DNA of 64,000 nucleotides from Campylobacter sputorum (lineage in GTDB: Bacteria > Campylobacterota > Campylobacteria > Campylobacterales > Campylobacteraceae), in contig NZ_CP019685.1 in assembly GCF_002220775.1 (NCBI RefSeq), positions 1-64,000 of the forward strand, read 5' to 3'. Shown here piece by piece: positions 50,463-60,420 of the stretch. The notes beneath the pieces are model-generated. The model did no database searches. It was not told where the DNA came from and saw nothing but the letters and a program-made list of their open reading frames with translations. Both the position numbers and the translations under genes were made by a program. Numbering within the stretch: the stretch's first letter is position 1; every line of letters starts with the position of its first letter.

Positions 50463-52109
50463 ATGAGGGAAAAATTAATTAAAAAATAATTATTCATCTA
50501 TCTTTAAAGATTTTGACAATGTTAGAATTTATGTAATACTTATCATATTTTCTATACTTGTATGTGTTATAGGGATTATGAGTTATTACCAGATTAAAAA
50601 TGAAGTTTCTAAAGTTGGTAGAGATTTTAGAACATCTATATCAAAAGAGATAGCCTTTAGTGCTAATGATTGGTTAGATTCTAGGATAAAATTTATAAGT
50701 TTTTTGAAAAATAAATATATTAAGATTGATAATGAAGATACAGCACTTAATTATATATATTTTATGAAAGTAAATGGTATATTTGATCATTCTCAGATGT
50801 TTTTAAACTCAAAAGAGATGATTTTTGATGATAAAGTTGTAAATCTTGATAAAGAACTTACCGAAGATATTAAAACTAGATCTTGGTATAAAAACACGGT
50901 TGATACAAATAAAACCACAATAAGCGTTTTTGATGTCCATCATGTATTAAAAAACAAAACTATACATATTTGTTCTCCTATATATAGCAGTAAAGATGTA
51001 TCTGTTTTTTGTGGCATTATAATTTCAAAAGATTTTTTTAAAAAAATTAGATCAAAAATTCATTCATTTGTAGATAATGTCTATCTTTTTGATGAAGATG
51101 GTGATATTATTTCTAGTATAGATTATGTAGCAAATCAAACAGGGCTTAAAAAATCTTTTTTAAATTTTATAAAAAATTCTAACGGCAGTATTTTTGAGCA
51201 CGATTCAAAACACATTGAAATAACAAAGCTTAAAAGTGGTAATTTATATATTGGGGTTAGTATTGATGAACAAAAAATTGTTTTAAAACCGCTTCAAATT
51301 TTGCTTAAAAATGGAGTTATTTTACTTATAGTTTTTATGTTTTTGATTGCAATTTCAAATTTACTTCATACATTTATCCATGAAAAAATATTGAAAAAAC
51401 AAAAAGAATATGAGTTTATTTTATCTCATGAGCTTAAAATGTCTGAAACAGGTGAGCTAATCTCAGACATCGCACATCAGCTAAAACAGCCCATAAACTC
51501 ATCAATGCTTATTTTAAGCAATGTATAAATCTTAAAAAATCAGGAGAGCTTAGTGATGACGAGCTTTATGAGAGTATAAATTTATGCATAAAATCAAATC
51601 AAATGATGGATAAAACAGTTGAAAGTTTTAGAAAATTTTATAAATTTGATGATGAGATAAAAACATTTGATCTTCGCACTAGCATACTTAGTCTAAGCAA
51701 TATTTTGCATACAACTTTTAGTAGGTATAATATAAATTTAAAAATGGATAATTTCAATATAGAGTTGCGAAATAATGAGAGTTTTTTACAACAAGTTTTA
51801 CTTGTTTTACTTCAAAACTCAAAAGATGCATTAAAAACTAAAAAATCAGATAAGCTTATAGAGATAAAGGCCAATGTTATTTATAATAATGTTGAAATAA
51901 TGATTTGTGATAATGGAAGCGGGGTAAAATACCCAAAAGATATATTTTTAAAATACAAGAAAAGCACTAAAAAAGATGGAAGTGGTATAGGCTTATATTT
52001 ATCAAAACTTATAGCACAAAATAAACTTAGTGGCGATTTAGAGCTATTTAGCCCAAAAAATCCTACTATTTTTAAGCTTAGTATAAAACAAAATTTGGAT
52101 ATAGCATGA
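50463..52109 (+). pseudogene. Cache-type sensor histidine kinase with two frameshifts
   Basis: The complete reading starts at ATG 50463, breaks in the A6 run at 50481-50486 (A5 restores MREKLIKNNYSSIFKDFDN), continues through a first span, a periplasmic Cache-like sensor (residues about 50-270), a second span and the H-box SDIAHQLKQPIN, breaks again at 51525 (one A inserted restores SNVINLKKSGELSDDELY), and ends with kinase boxes QNSKDAL, DNGSGV and GSGIGLYLSK. Open pieces are 50578-51528 and 51603-52109. A TACAAT box at 50451-50456 places +1 close to the ATG, so the mRNA may be leaderless. The response regulator start overlaps its stop. Confidence 0.85.
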
Positions 52110-52786
52110 ACAATAAATTTGATGTATTAAAAGATCGTAGCATTATGGTTGTAGATGATGATGAACTCACAAGAATGGCTGTAAGTGGTGGGTTAAAAAG
52201 GTATTGTGAGAATTTTTATACAGCTAGTGATGGTTTAGATGGGCTTGAAAAATTTAAAAAAAATCACATTGATCTTATCATTACAGATATTCATATGCCA
52301 AATTTTAATGGTCTTGATATGATGAATGAGATTTTAAAGCTAAAGCCAGATCAAACTTTTATAGTTGTAACTTCTTTTGATACTGATGAAAATTTATTTG
52401 AGAGTATGAAAAAAGGTGCCATATCTTTTATAAAAAAACCCATAATGATGGAAAATTTACAAAATGCCGTTGTAATGGCACTTTTTAAGATTGAAGACAA
52501 GGTTATAAAGTTAAATGATTGTATTATAGTTAATGTTACAAAGGAAAAAATTTATAAAAATGGTGAAGAAGTATATCTTTCAAAGCTTTAAAATGCTATA
52601 TTTTGGCTACTTTGTTTTAATATAGAAAATTTAGTTAGTTACGATATGATTGAAGATTTTGCTTATGATGGCAATAGTGTAAAAATAGGCACAATTCATA
52701 CTGTTATAATGCGTATAAAAAAGCAGTTAAATGATATAAATTTAAGTAATATTTCTGGTAGCGGGTATGTTCTTAAAAAAGCTTAA
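52106..52786 (+). pseudogene. OmpR-type response regulator with an in-frame stop before its DNA-binding domain
   Basis: The receiver domain is intact (VVDDDELTRMAV, phospho-acceptor Asp in LIITDIHMPN, Lys in FIKKP). TAA at 52589-52591 ends the frame after YLSKL. The same frame then continues NAIFWLLCFNIENLVSYDM and on through MRIKKQLNDINL to GSGYVLKKA at 52786, a winged-helix DNA-binding domain. One base change (for example GAA or CAA to TAA) therefore separates receiver from DNA binding. The short product could still accept phosphate but should not bind DNA. The likely target is the repeat upstream of assT. Confidence 0.85.
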
Positions 52787-52796
52787 ATTAAAAAAT

Positions 52797-53390
52797 TTAT
52801 AATAAAATGATTTTCTCATCTAAATAAGAATAAAAAAGTTCAAATTTATGCATATCTAAAATTCTTTTTGCCAAATTTAAGCCCTGCCATATCTTTTTGA
52901 ATTTACTTCTTGTAAGAAATTTTGAGTGTAGAAATTTAGTGGCTTTGATAGTTTTTCGTCGCCTGTTATCATAAATTTTAATCAAAATTTTACTTTGTTT
53001 TGAAAAATCATTATATTTTAGTGTATTTTCTAGTATATTTTTTATAGTTATACTTAGTAGTTTGCGTCGCCTAAAACTTTAAAATTTTGCTTTATTTCTA
53101 AATCAAATTTATTCTCATCATTTATTAATTTTTCCATTCCTAAAAGCAAAAACTCAACTATAAACTCATCTTTTAATCTAACTTTATGTGATTTAGCTTT
53201 TCACCGCTAAAATCTCATTTGATAAGCTATCTTATGTTTGAAGCACTTTGTAAAATTTCTTTATATTTTGAGTTTTGTATAAAACTTAGTGCTATAAAGA
53301 CTTTTTAAAATCTGCATTCTAAGCTCATAACTTATGTATATTTTTCATCGATAATATCGTGACTTAAGCTAATTATTTAGAGTTTAAGTT
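52797..53390 (-). pseudogene. Remnant of a second sensor histidine kinase
   Basis: Minus-strand frames in this stretch carry pieces of a kinase C-terminus in order, split by several stops and shifts: DEFIVEFLLLGMEKLIN, then FDLEIKQNFKVLGDANY, then the N-box-like IKNILENTLKYNDF, ILIKIYDN, and GLNLAKRILDMHKFEL near the end. These resemble the ArsS/RacS-type kinases of Campylobacter. No intact domain is left; the longest open piece is 62 codons (52797-52985). The stretch from 53390 to the mfrA promoter holds no gene that I can see. Confidence 0.6.
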
Positions 53391-53452
53391 CCGCTGAGCC
53401 AAATAAATGTAAAATCTTTGCATTATCAAAATTTTAAAATATTTTTTACATA

Positions 53453-53483
53453 AATAATGATAATATTCTTAAAAATAAGAATA
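53453..53483. promoter_or_regulatory. Fur-box-like half site and palindrome upstream of mfrA
   Basis: AATAATGATAATATTCTTA at 53453-53471 matches the left half of a Fur box (ATAATGATAAT) exactly but not the right half. It overlaps a palindrome, TATTCTTA-AAAA-TAAGAATA, at 53464-53483. Both lie about 125 bases upstream of the mfrA start. A regulator binding here is plausible; which one is a guess. Confidence 0.35.
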
Positions 53484-53606
53484 ATTTATAAATATAAGTT
53501 TATTTTTATAAAATTCTATAATATAGATTTAAATTTATAAATTAAAACCCGCTTTGTGTAGTTTTATACACCAAATTTATTTTCTTATAAATTTAGGAGA
53601 ATTTAG

Positions 53607-55439
53607 ATGAAAGAAAATTTTACAAGAAGAGAATTTTTGCAAACAGCTTGTATAGGTATAAATGCACTTAGTGTTGCAACTGTTCCTACAAATGTTTTTG
53701 GATCTAATGGAGATCAAAAAAATAGCTCACTTCCATCTTGCGATGTAGTTGTCATTGGTTCTGGTGGTGCTGGTCTTAGAGCAGCTGTTGCAGCTAAGGC
53801 TGAAAATCCAAATTTAAGCGTTATTGTTGTTACGAAATCAATGCCATCAAGAAACGCAACTTCTATGGCAGAAGGTGGAATAAACGGCGTTACTGATACC
53901 AGTAATGGTGATTCTTATGAGCTTCACTCTTTTGATACGATAAAAGGAGGGGCATATTTATCAGATCAAGATAGTGTTATAAAATTTTGTGAATTAGCAG
54001 GAAAGGCCATCCATGAGTTAGATTATCTTGGAATGCCTTTTTCAAGAGGAAAAGATGGCAAGGTTACTAGAAGAATGATGGGTGGGGCATCTAAAAAAAG
54101 GTGCAATTATTCTGCCGATAAAACAGGTCATATTGTTATGCATACCTGTTTGGATGACGCAATAACAAATGGTGTTAAGTTTTTAATGGATTATGAGCTT
54201 TTAGATATCGCCACAAATGATACAAAAGCAGAAGGTGTAGTTGTTAGAAATATACGAACAGGTGACATTACGCCTATTTTAGCAAAATCTATAATCATAG
54301 CAACAGGCGGTTATGCTCGTATTTTTTGGAATAGAACTTCAAACCCATACTCAACAACAGGAGATGGTGTAGCAGCAGCCCTAAGAGCTGGAATTGCTTT
54401 TAAAGATGCTGAAATGGTTCAGTTTCACCCAACTGGTGTTGTGCACGGAGGTGCTTTGATTACAGAAGCTGCAAGAGGTGAGGGTGGTTATCTTATAAAC
54501 AATCAAGGCGAACGCTTTATGGCAAAATATGCAAAAGAAAGAATGGAATTAGCCTCTAGAGATATAGTTGCAAGAGCCATAGAAACTGAGATTAGAGAAG
54601 GAAGAGGTTATGGAGATGGCATAGAAGCCCATGTGCTACTAGATGTAAGACACCTTAGAAAAGATAAAATCATCAAAAAACTTCCTCAGATAAGACATAC
54701 TGGACTTTTGTTTGAAAATTTAGATTTAACAGATAGTCCTATAGGTATTAGACCTACGGCTCATTACTCTATGGGTGGAATTGATGTTAAAAGTATAGAT
54801 GATATGGCTACAACTATGCCAGGAATTTTTGCAGCAGGAGAGGCATCTTGTATATCAATACACGGCGCAAACCGCCTTGGTGGAAACTCTTTAGCAGATG
54901 CTGTTGTAACCGGTAAGCTCTCTGGCATTGGAGCAGCCAAATACGCAAGTAAAGCCAAATTTACAGACAGCGGCTTGCTTGAAGAGATTGCTAAAAAATG
55001 GCGTGAAAAAATAAAAAATGTTGCTAATGGAGAGGGATCACCAAATGATTTATATGCCATAAGAGAAGAGCTTGGTAAGCAAAACTGGGATAATATGGGA
55101 ATTTACAGAACAGGCGATAAGCTGGAGAGTTTGTATAAGAAAATTTATGAGCTTCAAAAAAGGTATGATGCTTTGCATATACAAAATACAAACCCTATTT
55201 ACAACACAGCTATTACTGATTATATAGAGCTTGGAAATTTGCTTTTGCTCTCTCGTGCTGTATGTTTTGCAGCAATAAATCGCAAAGAAAGTCGTGGTGC
55301 ACATACAAGAGAAGATTATCCAAAAAGAGATGACGCTAATTTCTTAAAACATAGTCTTGTAACGCTTGAAAATAATGAGATGAAACTATCTTGGAGAGAT
55401 GTTAGTATAAGCAAATTTCCAATTAAGGAAGGAAAATAA
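53607..55439 (+). CDS. mfrA: Methylmenaquinol:fumarate reductase flavoprotein subunit
   Basis: MfrA is the catalytic FAD subunit of a periplasmic fumarate reductase using methylmenaquinol. The 610-residue protein begins with a twin-arginine signal (TRREFLQTACIG), then the FAD-binding VVVIGSGGAGLRAAVAA near residue 48, the TSMAEGGINGV segment containing no covalent-FAD histidine context typical of SdhA but similar to MfrA, HPTGVVHGGALITEAARGEGG and the active-site arginine region ANRLGGNSLADAVVTG. The Tat signal separates it from cytoplasmic FrdA/SdhA. AGGAG precedes the ATG. Confidence 0.93.
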   Translation: MKENFTRREFLQTACIGINALSVATVPTNVFGSNGDQKNSSLPSCDVVVIGSGGAGLRAAVAAKAENPNLSVIVVTKSMPSRNATSMAEGGINGVTDTSNGDSYELHSFDTIKGGAYLSDQDSVIKFCELAGKAIHELDYLGMPFSRGKDGKVTRRMMGGASKKRCNYSADKTGHIVMHTCLDDAITNGVKFLMDYELLDIATNDTKAEGVVVRNIRTGDITPILAKSIIIATGGYARIFWNRTSNPYSTTGDGVAAALRAGIAFKDAEMVQFHPTGVVHGGALITEAARGEGGYLINNQGERFMAKYAKERMELASRDIVARAIETEIREGRGYGDGIEAHVLLDVRHLRKDKIIKKLPQIRHTGLLFENLDLTDSPIGIRPTAHYSMGGIDVKSIDDMATTMPGIFAAGEASCISIHGANRLGGNSLADAVVTGKLSGIGAAKYASKAKFTDSGLLEEIAKKWREKIKNVANGEGSPNDLYAIREELGKQNWDNMGIYRTGDKLESLYKKIYELQKRYDALHIQNTNPIYNTAITDYIELGNLLLLSRAVCFAAINRKESRGAHTREDYPKRDDANFLKHSLVTLENNEMKLSWRDVSISKFPIKEGK

Positions 55440-55441
55440 CT

Positions 55442-56401
55442 ATGAAGATGATAATAGATCGTTTTGATGGCAAAAAATCATACACTCAAACTTATGAATT
55501 AACTAGTGATGAGATGGCTGGTAAAACTCTGCTTTCTGTGTTTAAATTTATAAAAGAAACAAAAGATATTTCATTAAATTTTACAGCTACTTGTCGTGCT
55601 GCTATATGTGGAGCTTGTGGCGTTAGGGTAAATGGTCATGCAGTGCTTGCTTGTGATACAAAGATGAAAGATTTGCTACAAACATATGACAATCCAGATA
55701 CTTTGCATATCTCTCCTCTTGCAAATTTTAAAGTTATAAGCGATTTGGTTGTTGATTGGGAGCCATCCATAGAAAATTTAAGAAAAATAAAGCCAACCAT
55801 AACGCCAAAAGATGAATTTTCTAAAGAAAAAGGCTGTATCCAAAGCGAAGAAGATAATGAAAAAGTCTTAAAGCAGTGGGATTGTATTTTATGTGGATGT
55901 TGTGCTTCTGAGTGTAATAAATTAAGTGCTGATAGAACTGATTATATGGAGCCATTTGTATTTACTCATGCTTATAGGGCTGCAAATGACTCAAGAAGCA
56001 AAGATTCTATGATACATGTCAAGCCTTCTGTAAATGGTGGCTTGTGGAATTGTGTGCATTGTCAAGAGTGTGCGGATCGCTGTCCTAAAGGCATAAGTTC
56101 TGCTGATGATATATCTCATCTTAGTGTTATGGCTTTAAATGGTGGTTTAAGTTCTGGCGAAGGTCCAGCTCATGCAAAAGCATTTTATACTGATCTTGTA
56201 GAAGGAAGTGGAAGATTAAACGAGATATATTTAGGACTTAGAACAGAAGGAGTTGGCTCGGTTGCAAGAACTGGTATGGCAGTAGATTTAATCCGTGCTG
56301 GTAAAATGAATCCAATGGCTATATTTGGCGAAGAAAAGATAAAAGGCCATGAAGATTTGCAAAAAATGATAAAAGCAGCAAAAGCTGCGAGTAAGGAGTA
56401 G
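55442..56401 (+). CDS. mfrB: Methylmenaquinol:fumarate reductase iron-sulfur subunit
   Basis: The 319-residue protein has a plant-type [2Fe-2S] motif (CRAAICGACG near residue 55 with a later Cys in AVLAC) and two ferredoxin-like cysteine clusters (CILCGCCASECNK and CVHCQECADRCPKG), wiring electrons from MfrE to MfrA. It starts two bases after the mfrA stop and is followed three bases later by mfrE. Confidence 0.93.
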   Translation: MKMIIDRFDGKKSYTQTYELTSDEMAGKTLLSVFKFIKETKDISLNFTATCRAAICGACGVRVNGHAVLACDTKMKDLLQTYDNPDTLHISPLANFKVISDLVVDWEPSIENLRKIKPTITPKDEFSKEKGCIQSEEDNEKVLKQWDCILCGCCASECNKLSADRTDYMEPFVFTHAYRAANDSRSKDSMIHVKPSVNGGLWNCVHCQECADRCPKGISSADDISHLSVMALNGGLSSGEGPAHAKAFYTDLVEGSGRLNEIYLGLRTEGVGSVARTGMAVDLIRAGKMNPMAIFGEEKIKGHEDLQKMIKAAKAASKE

Positions 56402-56404
56402 AAA

Positions 56405-57253
56405 ATGGAATTTGCATTTTTCCCAGGATGTGTGCTTTCTCAAGCTGCAAAAGAATCTAAAATGTCAATAGAAGCAATAGCACCGGTTTTAGGCATGAAA
56501 CTAAATGAGATAGAGGGCTGGAGCTGTTGTGGAGCATCGCAAGCACAAAATGTCGATCCAAAAGCTACTCTTGTTGCAAATGCCAGAAATTTAGCCCTTG
56601 CTGAAAAGATGAATATGCCACTTTTAACAACTTGTAGCACCTGTTTTCTTGTGCTAACTCGTGCTAAAAAAGAGCTTGATAGTGGTAAAAAAGATGAAAT
56701 CAATAAATACTTAGCGGCTGGAAATATGAGTTATAAAGGCACGAGTGAAGTTACTAGTTTACTTTGGGTTTTGGCTGAAAATTTAGATTTATTAAAATCA
56801 AAAGTAGTTAAACCTCTTTCAAATTTAAAAGTAGCACTTTTTTATGGATGTCATAGCTTAAGACCCCAAAAAATCTTTGGCAAAGAAAGCTCTGTAAATC
56901 CAAAAAGCTTTGAAGCTGTTGCCGCTGCACTTGGTGCAAGTGTAGTTCCTTTTGAAAAAAGACTTGATTGTTGCGGTTTTCATGCGTGTTATCCTGCTGA
57001 AAATTCAGTTAAGAAAATGACAAGTGAAATTGTAAATAATGCTGATATAAACAAGGCCGATTGTATAGTTACGCCTTGTCCGCTTTGTCAAATGCAACTT
57101 GACATTTTTCAAGATGGTGCACAAAAATTTACGAACTCAAAAGCAAGAGTTCCAATTATACATCTCTCACAGCTTGTTGGATTAGCTCTTGGGCTTTCAA
57201 AAGAGCAACTTGGCTTAGAGCACAACATAATAGACGCTACAAAGTTAGGTTAA
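56405..57253 (+). CDS. mfrE: Methylmenaquinol:fumarate reductase membrane-associated subunit (CCG-domain protein)
   Basis: The 282-residue protein has two cysteine-rich CCG domains like heterodisulfide reductase subunit B: WSCCGASQAQ and CSTCFLVL in the first, LDCCGFHACYP and CPLCQMQLD in the second. SdhE/MfrE-type subunits anchor the complex and pass quinol electrons. It completes the mfrABE operon and is followed by a terminator. Confidence 0.92.
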   Translation: MEFAFFPGCVLSQAAKESKMSIEAIAPVLGMKLNEIEGWSCCGASQAQNVDPKATLVANARNLALAEKMNMPLLTTCSTCFLVLTRAKKELDSGKKDEINKYLAAGNMSYKGTSEVTSLLWVLAENLDLLKSKVVKPLSNLKVALFYGCHSLRPQKIFGKESSVNPKSFEAVAAALGASVVPFEKRLDCCGFHACYPAENSVKKMTSEIVNNADINKADCIVTPCPLCQMQLDIFQDGAQKFTNSKARVPIIHLSQLVGLALGLSKEQLGLEHNIIDATKLG

Positions 57254-57257
57254 ATTT

Positions 57258-57284
57258 TAGCCCACATTTTTTGTGGGCTAGTTT
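57258..57284 (+). terminator. Rho-independent terminator after mfrE
   Basis: TAGCCCACA pairs perfectly with TGTGGGCTA over a five-base T loop and is followed by GTTT. It lies four bases after the mfrE stop. Confidence 0.75.
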
Positions 57285-57334
57285 ATAAATTTTGATATAA
57301 TTTTGAAATATTAAAAAATTCAAAAGGTTTTTAT

Positions 57335-58228
57335 ATGAATAAATTTATAATAAATTTGCTTGATTCTAATAAAGAATCAGACAAAATAATTATAGATAAG
57401 ATAAAACAGGAAAAATCATCTCAATATTATAAAACCTATAATTGTAGACTCATTAATGCAAATATTGATGTATGGGATACATTTGTTATTTTTAACAACA
57501 ATCAATTTTTTACTTTAAAAAGTGTTGATAATATTGATTATAAGTATAAAAAAAATATATTTTGTTTTACAAACAATGTTAAAGATTTTAATGCTATTTT
57601 AGATAAATATACTATTGTAAATATATTTGATAGAAAAAATCCAAAATGTGATTATAAGGTTGGTTTTAGTGATAATATTTTTGTCTGTTTTAGTGAAATT
57701 TCAACAGATTCTAATTTAAAATCACAAAATATTTTTAAAATTTTATTTTTACAAATAGTTTGTATTGAATATAAAAAATTAAATGAGCAATTTTTAAATG
57801 AATACAAAAAATTAAGTAGTGAATTAAATAAACAAGATCTTTTAAATTTAACAGATAAAATCAAGGATTTTAGATTAAAGCAAATTAATCTTAATCTTTA
57901 TAAAAATCATATCGGTGATGAAACATATCAAATTTATATGTTGCTAATGGATTATTTTGAGTTTAAAAAAACTTTTGAGGATATTTCAAAAAGTTATGAA
58001 ATATTTTTTGCACTAAAAACTAAAGAATATGAAATAGATAATGCAAATTTACAAACAAAAATAAGCAAAAATATTGAAAATTTATTAGAAAAAGAAAATG
58101 AAGCAAGAGAAATTCAAAATAAGCAAGATATAAAAATAAGATTAATAACAATTTCAATAGCAATTTTAACCATTATAAGTATAATTGCAGATGGATTAAG
58201 TATTTTTGATAGATTCTTTAGTCATTAA
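57335..58228 (+). CDS. Orphan coiled-coil protein with a C-terminal membrane anchor
   Basis: The 297-residue product matches no family I recognise. Residues about 1-130 look like a mixed alpha/beta domain rich in Asn, Asp and Lys. Residues about 130-260 are helical with coiled-coil character (long stretches without Pro or Gly). One span lies near residues 270-290 (LITISIAILTIISIIADGL), so the protein is tail-anchored with the bulk in the cytoplasm. Codon use is even more AT-rich than neighbours. It interrupts otherwise conserved metabolic genes, which suggests an acquired accessory gene. AAGG precedes the ATG; the stop faces pyrF with a nine-base gap. Confidence 0.75.
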   Translation: MNKFIINLLDSNKESDKIIIDKIKQEKSSQYYKTYNCRLINANIDVWDTFVIFNNNQFFTLKSVDNIDYKYKKNIFCFTNNVKDFNAILDKYTIVNIFDRKNPKCDYKVGFSDNIFVCFSEISTDSNLKSQNIFKILFLQIVCIEYKKLNEQFLNEYKKLSSELNKQDLLNLTDKIKDFRLKQINLNLYKNHIGDETYQIYMLLMDYFEFKKTFEDISKSYEIFFALKTKEYEIDNANLQTKISKNIENLLEKENEAREIQNKQDIKIRLITISIAILTIISIIADGLSIFDRFFSH

Positions 58229-58237
58229 GTAAATTCT

Positions 58238-58918
58238 TTAAATCTCTTTTAAAATTTTCTCTACAATTTCTCGTGAATTTTTTGCTTCATAAATAGGTCT
58301 TCCAACTACTATAAAATCGCTTTTCATCTCTTTTGCTATTTGGAGATTTGCAACTCTTTGTTGATCATCACTACTTTCGCCAAATGGGCGAATTCCTGGA
58401 GTTAGTGTTATAAAATCACTACTTGTATTTTCTTTTATGATTTTGCTTTCAAAAACAGAACTTACCATCCCATCAAGCCCAGCTTTATGTGCTATTTTAG
58501 AAAATTTAATAACTGAGTTTTGTATGTTGTCTCTGTAAATTTCGTTAAATTCACTCTCGTTAAAACTAGTTAATGCAGAAACCGCTAAAACAAGTGGGCG
58601 ATTTTTAATATTTGAAAGTCTATCCATAACCATTTTCATCGCTCTTAAACCTGCACTTGCGTGGAGGTTTATCATATCCACGCCACTTTTTGCTATAACT
58701 TCTGCTGCATCTGCCATAGTATTTGGTATATCGTAGAGTTTTAAATCTAAAAACAGATTAAAATTACTTATATTTTTTATTTCATTTATTATTTTAACGC
58801 CGTCTCTTAGATAACTTCTAAGTCCAACTTTAAGCCAAATGTCAAGTCCTTTTAGCTCTTTTGCTAAATTTATGTTATCTTCAAAATTTGCCATATCAAG
58901 GGCGACGCAAAGTTTCAT
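58238..58918 (-). CDS. pyrF: Orotidine 5'-phosphate decarboxylase
   Basis: PyrF makes UMP from OMP. The 226-residue TIM-barrel has the catalytic [14 protein letters not shown] with Asp-Lys-Asp charges, [11 protein letters not shown] and [10 protein letters not shown]. It overlaps nusB by four bases and ends the minus-strand group from the EamA gene. Confidence 0.96.
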   Translation of the reverse strand: MKLCVALDMANFEDNINLAKELKGLDIWLKVGLRSYLRDGVKIINEIKNISNFNLFLDLKLYDIPNTMADAAEVIAKSGVDMINLHASAGLRAMKMVMDRLSNIKNRPLVLAVSALTSFNESEFNEIYRDNIQNSVIKFSKIAHKAGLDGMVSSVFESKIIKENTSSDFITLTPGIRPFGESSDDQQRVANLQIAKEMKSDFIVVGRPIYEAKNSREIVEKILKEI

Positions 58919-59304
58919 ATTTTAATACCATCTAAAATAGCATTTATAAACTTAGGCGCAGAATCATTTCCAAGCTCTTTTGCAAGCTCTATGGCTTCAT
59001 TTATGATAACGGCATTATCTGTATCTGTAAATAAAATTTCATAAGCCCCAAGTCTTAAAATAGATCTTTCAACGATGCCTATTTGAGAAATATCTCTTTG
59101 TTTTAAGAGATTATCTAATTTTTTATCAATTTCGTCTAAATTATCATTTACTCCAAAAAACAAACTTTGTGTAAATTTCTTTTGATCATTTCTTATCTTT
59201 TTTTCTTCTAAAAACTCTTTTGAAAACTCTTCCATTTCACTACCCATTTCTTTTGCGTAAAGTAGTGAAACTACAGCTTGTCTAACTTGATGTCTTGTAG
59301 CCAT
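58915..59304 (-). CDS. nusB: Transcription antitermination factor NusB
   Basis: NusB binds boxA RNA with S10 in rRNA antitermination. The 129-residue helical protein begins [21 protein letters not shown] and has [14 protein letters not shown] and [15 protein letters not shown]. One base separates it from ribH and it overlaps pyrF. Confidence 0.95.
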   Translation of the reverse strand: MATRHQVRQAVVSLLYAKEMGSEMEEFSKEFLEEKKIRNDQKKFTQSLFFGVNDNLDEIDKKLDNLLKQRDISQIGIVERSILRLGAYEILFTDTDNAVIINEAIELAKELGNDSAPKFINAILDGIKI

Positions 59305-59305
59305 T

Positions 59306-59776
59306 TTATGCCTTAAAATTTTTATAAAGGTTGATTAATTCTATTACGCCAGTCATTGCTTCAAAGCCTTTATTTCCAGCTTTGCTTCCAGCACGCTCGA
59401 TAGCTTGCTCTATAGTGTCAGTTGTTAAAACACCAAAAGTTACAGGCTTTGAGTATTTTAAAGTGATATTTGCAATTCCTTTTGTTGTCTCAGCTGAAAC
59501 ATAATCAAAATGTGGCGTACTTCCGCGAATTACAGCTCCAACGCAACAAATCCCATCAAATTTACCGCTTTTAAGAAGCCTATCAAGAACCATTGGTATT
59601 TCAAAAGCACCAGGAACCAAGATAAGACTTAGATTTTCTTCATTACCGCCGTGTCTTAAAAACGCATCTTTTGCGCCCTCAACCAATCTATCTGTTACTA
59701 TGTGATTAAATCTCGAGTTAATTATCGCAATTTTTTCATCGCCATTTAAATTTAGTTTTCCTTCTATGATTTTCAT
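59306..59776 (-). CDS. ribH: 6,7-dimethyl-8-ribityllumazine synthase
   Basis: RibH makes the lumazine precursor of riboflavin and forms icosahedral shells. The 156-residue protein shows the active-site segment [14 protein letters not shown] with its catalytic histidine, [11 protein letters not shown], and [24 protein letters not shown]. It leads into nusB and pyrF. Confidence 0.97.
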   Translation of the reverse strand: MKIIEGKLNLNGDEKIAIINSRFNHIVTDRLVEGAKDAFLRHGGNEENLSLILVPGAFEIPMVLDRLLKSGKFDGICCVGAVIRGSTPHFDYVSAETTKGIANITLKYSKPVTFGVLTTDTIEQAIERAGSKAGNKGFEAMTGVIELINLYKNFKA

Positions 59777-59785
59777 TTTTTTCCT

Positions 59786-60109
59786 TTATAAAATTTTTAG
59801 TAAAATAACACTAACTACCACTAAAAAAAGGCTTAATGACTTTAGAATTGTAAATTTTTCATTATCCAAAATCATGCCTATAAATACAGCCCCAATAGCA
59901 CCAATCCCTGCCCAAATAGTATATGCCACGCTCATTGGCATCGCTTTCATAGCATATCTTAAAAATAGAAGCGATAATCCAAAATTTAGCATAATAGCCC
60001 AAAAACCTATAAATTTCTTAAATCCATCAAATTTAGAAAATCTAGAATTTAGATAAATTCCAAAAACTTCTAAACCCCCTGAAATTATAAGAGATAATGT
60101 ATAAATCAT
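59786..60109 (-). CDS. SMR-family transporter, subunit of a pair
   Basis: The 107-residue protein has four membrane spans with the conserved Glu in SGGLEVFGIYL near residue 14 and AYTIWAGIGAIGAVFIG. It is translated with a four-base overlap from the second SMR gene, so the two probably form an asymmetric heterodimer like other paired SMR exporters. Substrate (guanidinium or a cationic drug) cannot be told. The pair lies between ribH and kdsA, which are adjacent in C. jejuni as I recall. Confidence 0.88.
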   Translation of the reverse strand: MIYTLSLIISGGLEVFGIYLNSRFSKFDGFKKFIGFWAIMLNFGLSLLFLRYAMKAMPMSVAYTIWAGIGAIGAVFIGMILDNEKFTILKSLSLFLVVVSVILLKIL

Positions 60110-60420
60110 ACCTTAGCCCTATTTAAGCCATAAATTCCAACCATCAGCATAGCAATGCAAATTAGTCTTAAAATTTCAAGCTCTTTTGTTGCTATGATTT
60201 CAACTATTACCACAAAAAGCGTTCCAAGTCCAACATATAAAATATATGCTAAACTTGTTGGCAAAAATTTAAATGAGTTTAAGAAAAAATATGTGCTTGA
60301 TAAAACAAAACACGCTGTTAAAGCATAATCTAAATTTGAATTAGCAAATTTAAGTCCATAAACCCACCCGCACTCAAATATCGCTCCAATTATAACAAAA
60401 GCTAAGCCTTTTTTATTCAA
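60106..60420 (-). CDS. SMR-family transporter, partner subunit
   Basis: The 104-residue, four-span protein has the key Glu in [13 protein letters not shown], closer to the Gdx/SugE guanidinium-exporter motif (GxxExxWxxxLK) than to EmrE, and [17 protein letters not shown]. It overlaps kdsA by eight bases upstream and its partner by four bases downstream. The pair appears to be an insertion in the conserved ribH-kdsA order. Confidence 0.88.
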   Translation of the reverse strand: MNKKGLAFVIIGAIFECGWVYGLKFANSNLDYALTACFVLSSTYFFLNSFKFLPTSLAYILYVGLGTLFVVIVEIIATKELEILRLICIAMLMVGIYGLNRAKV

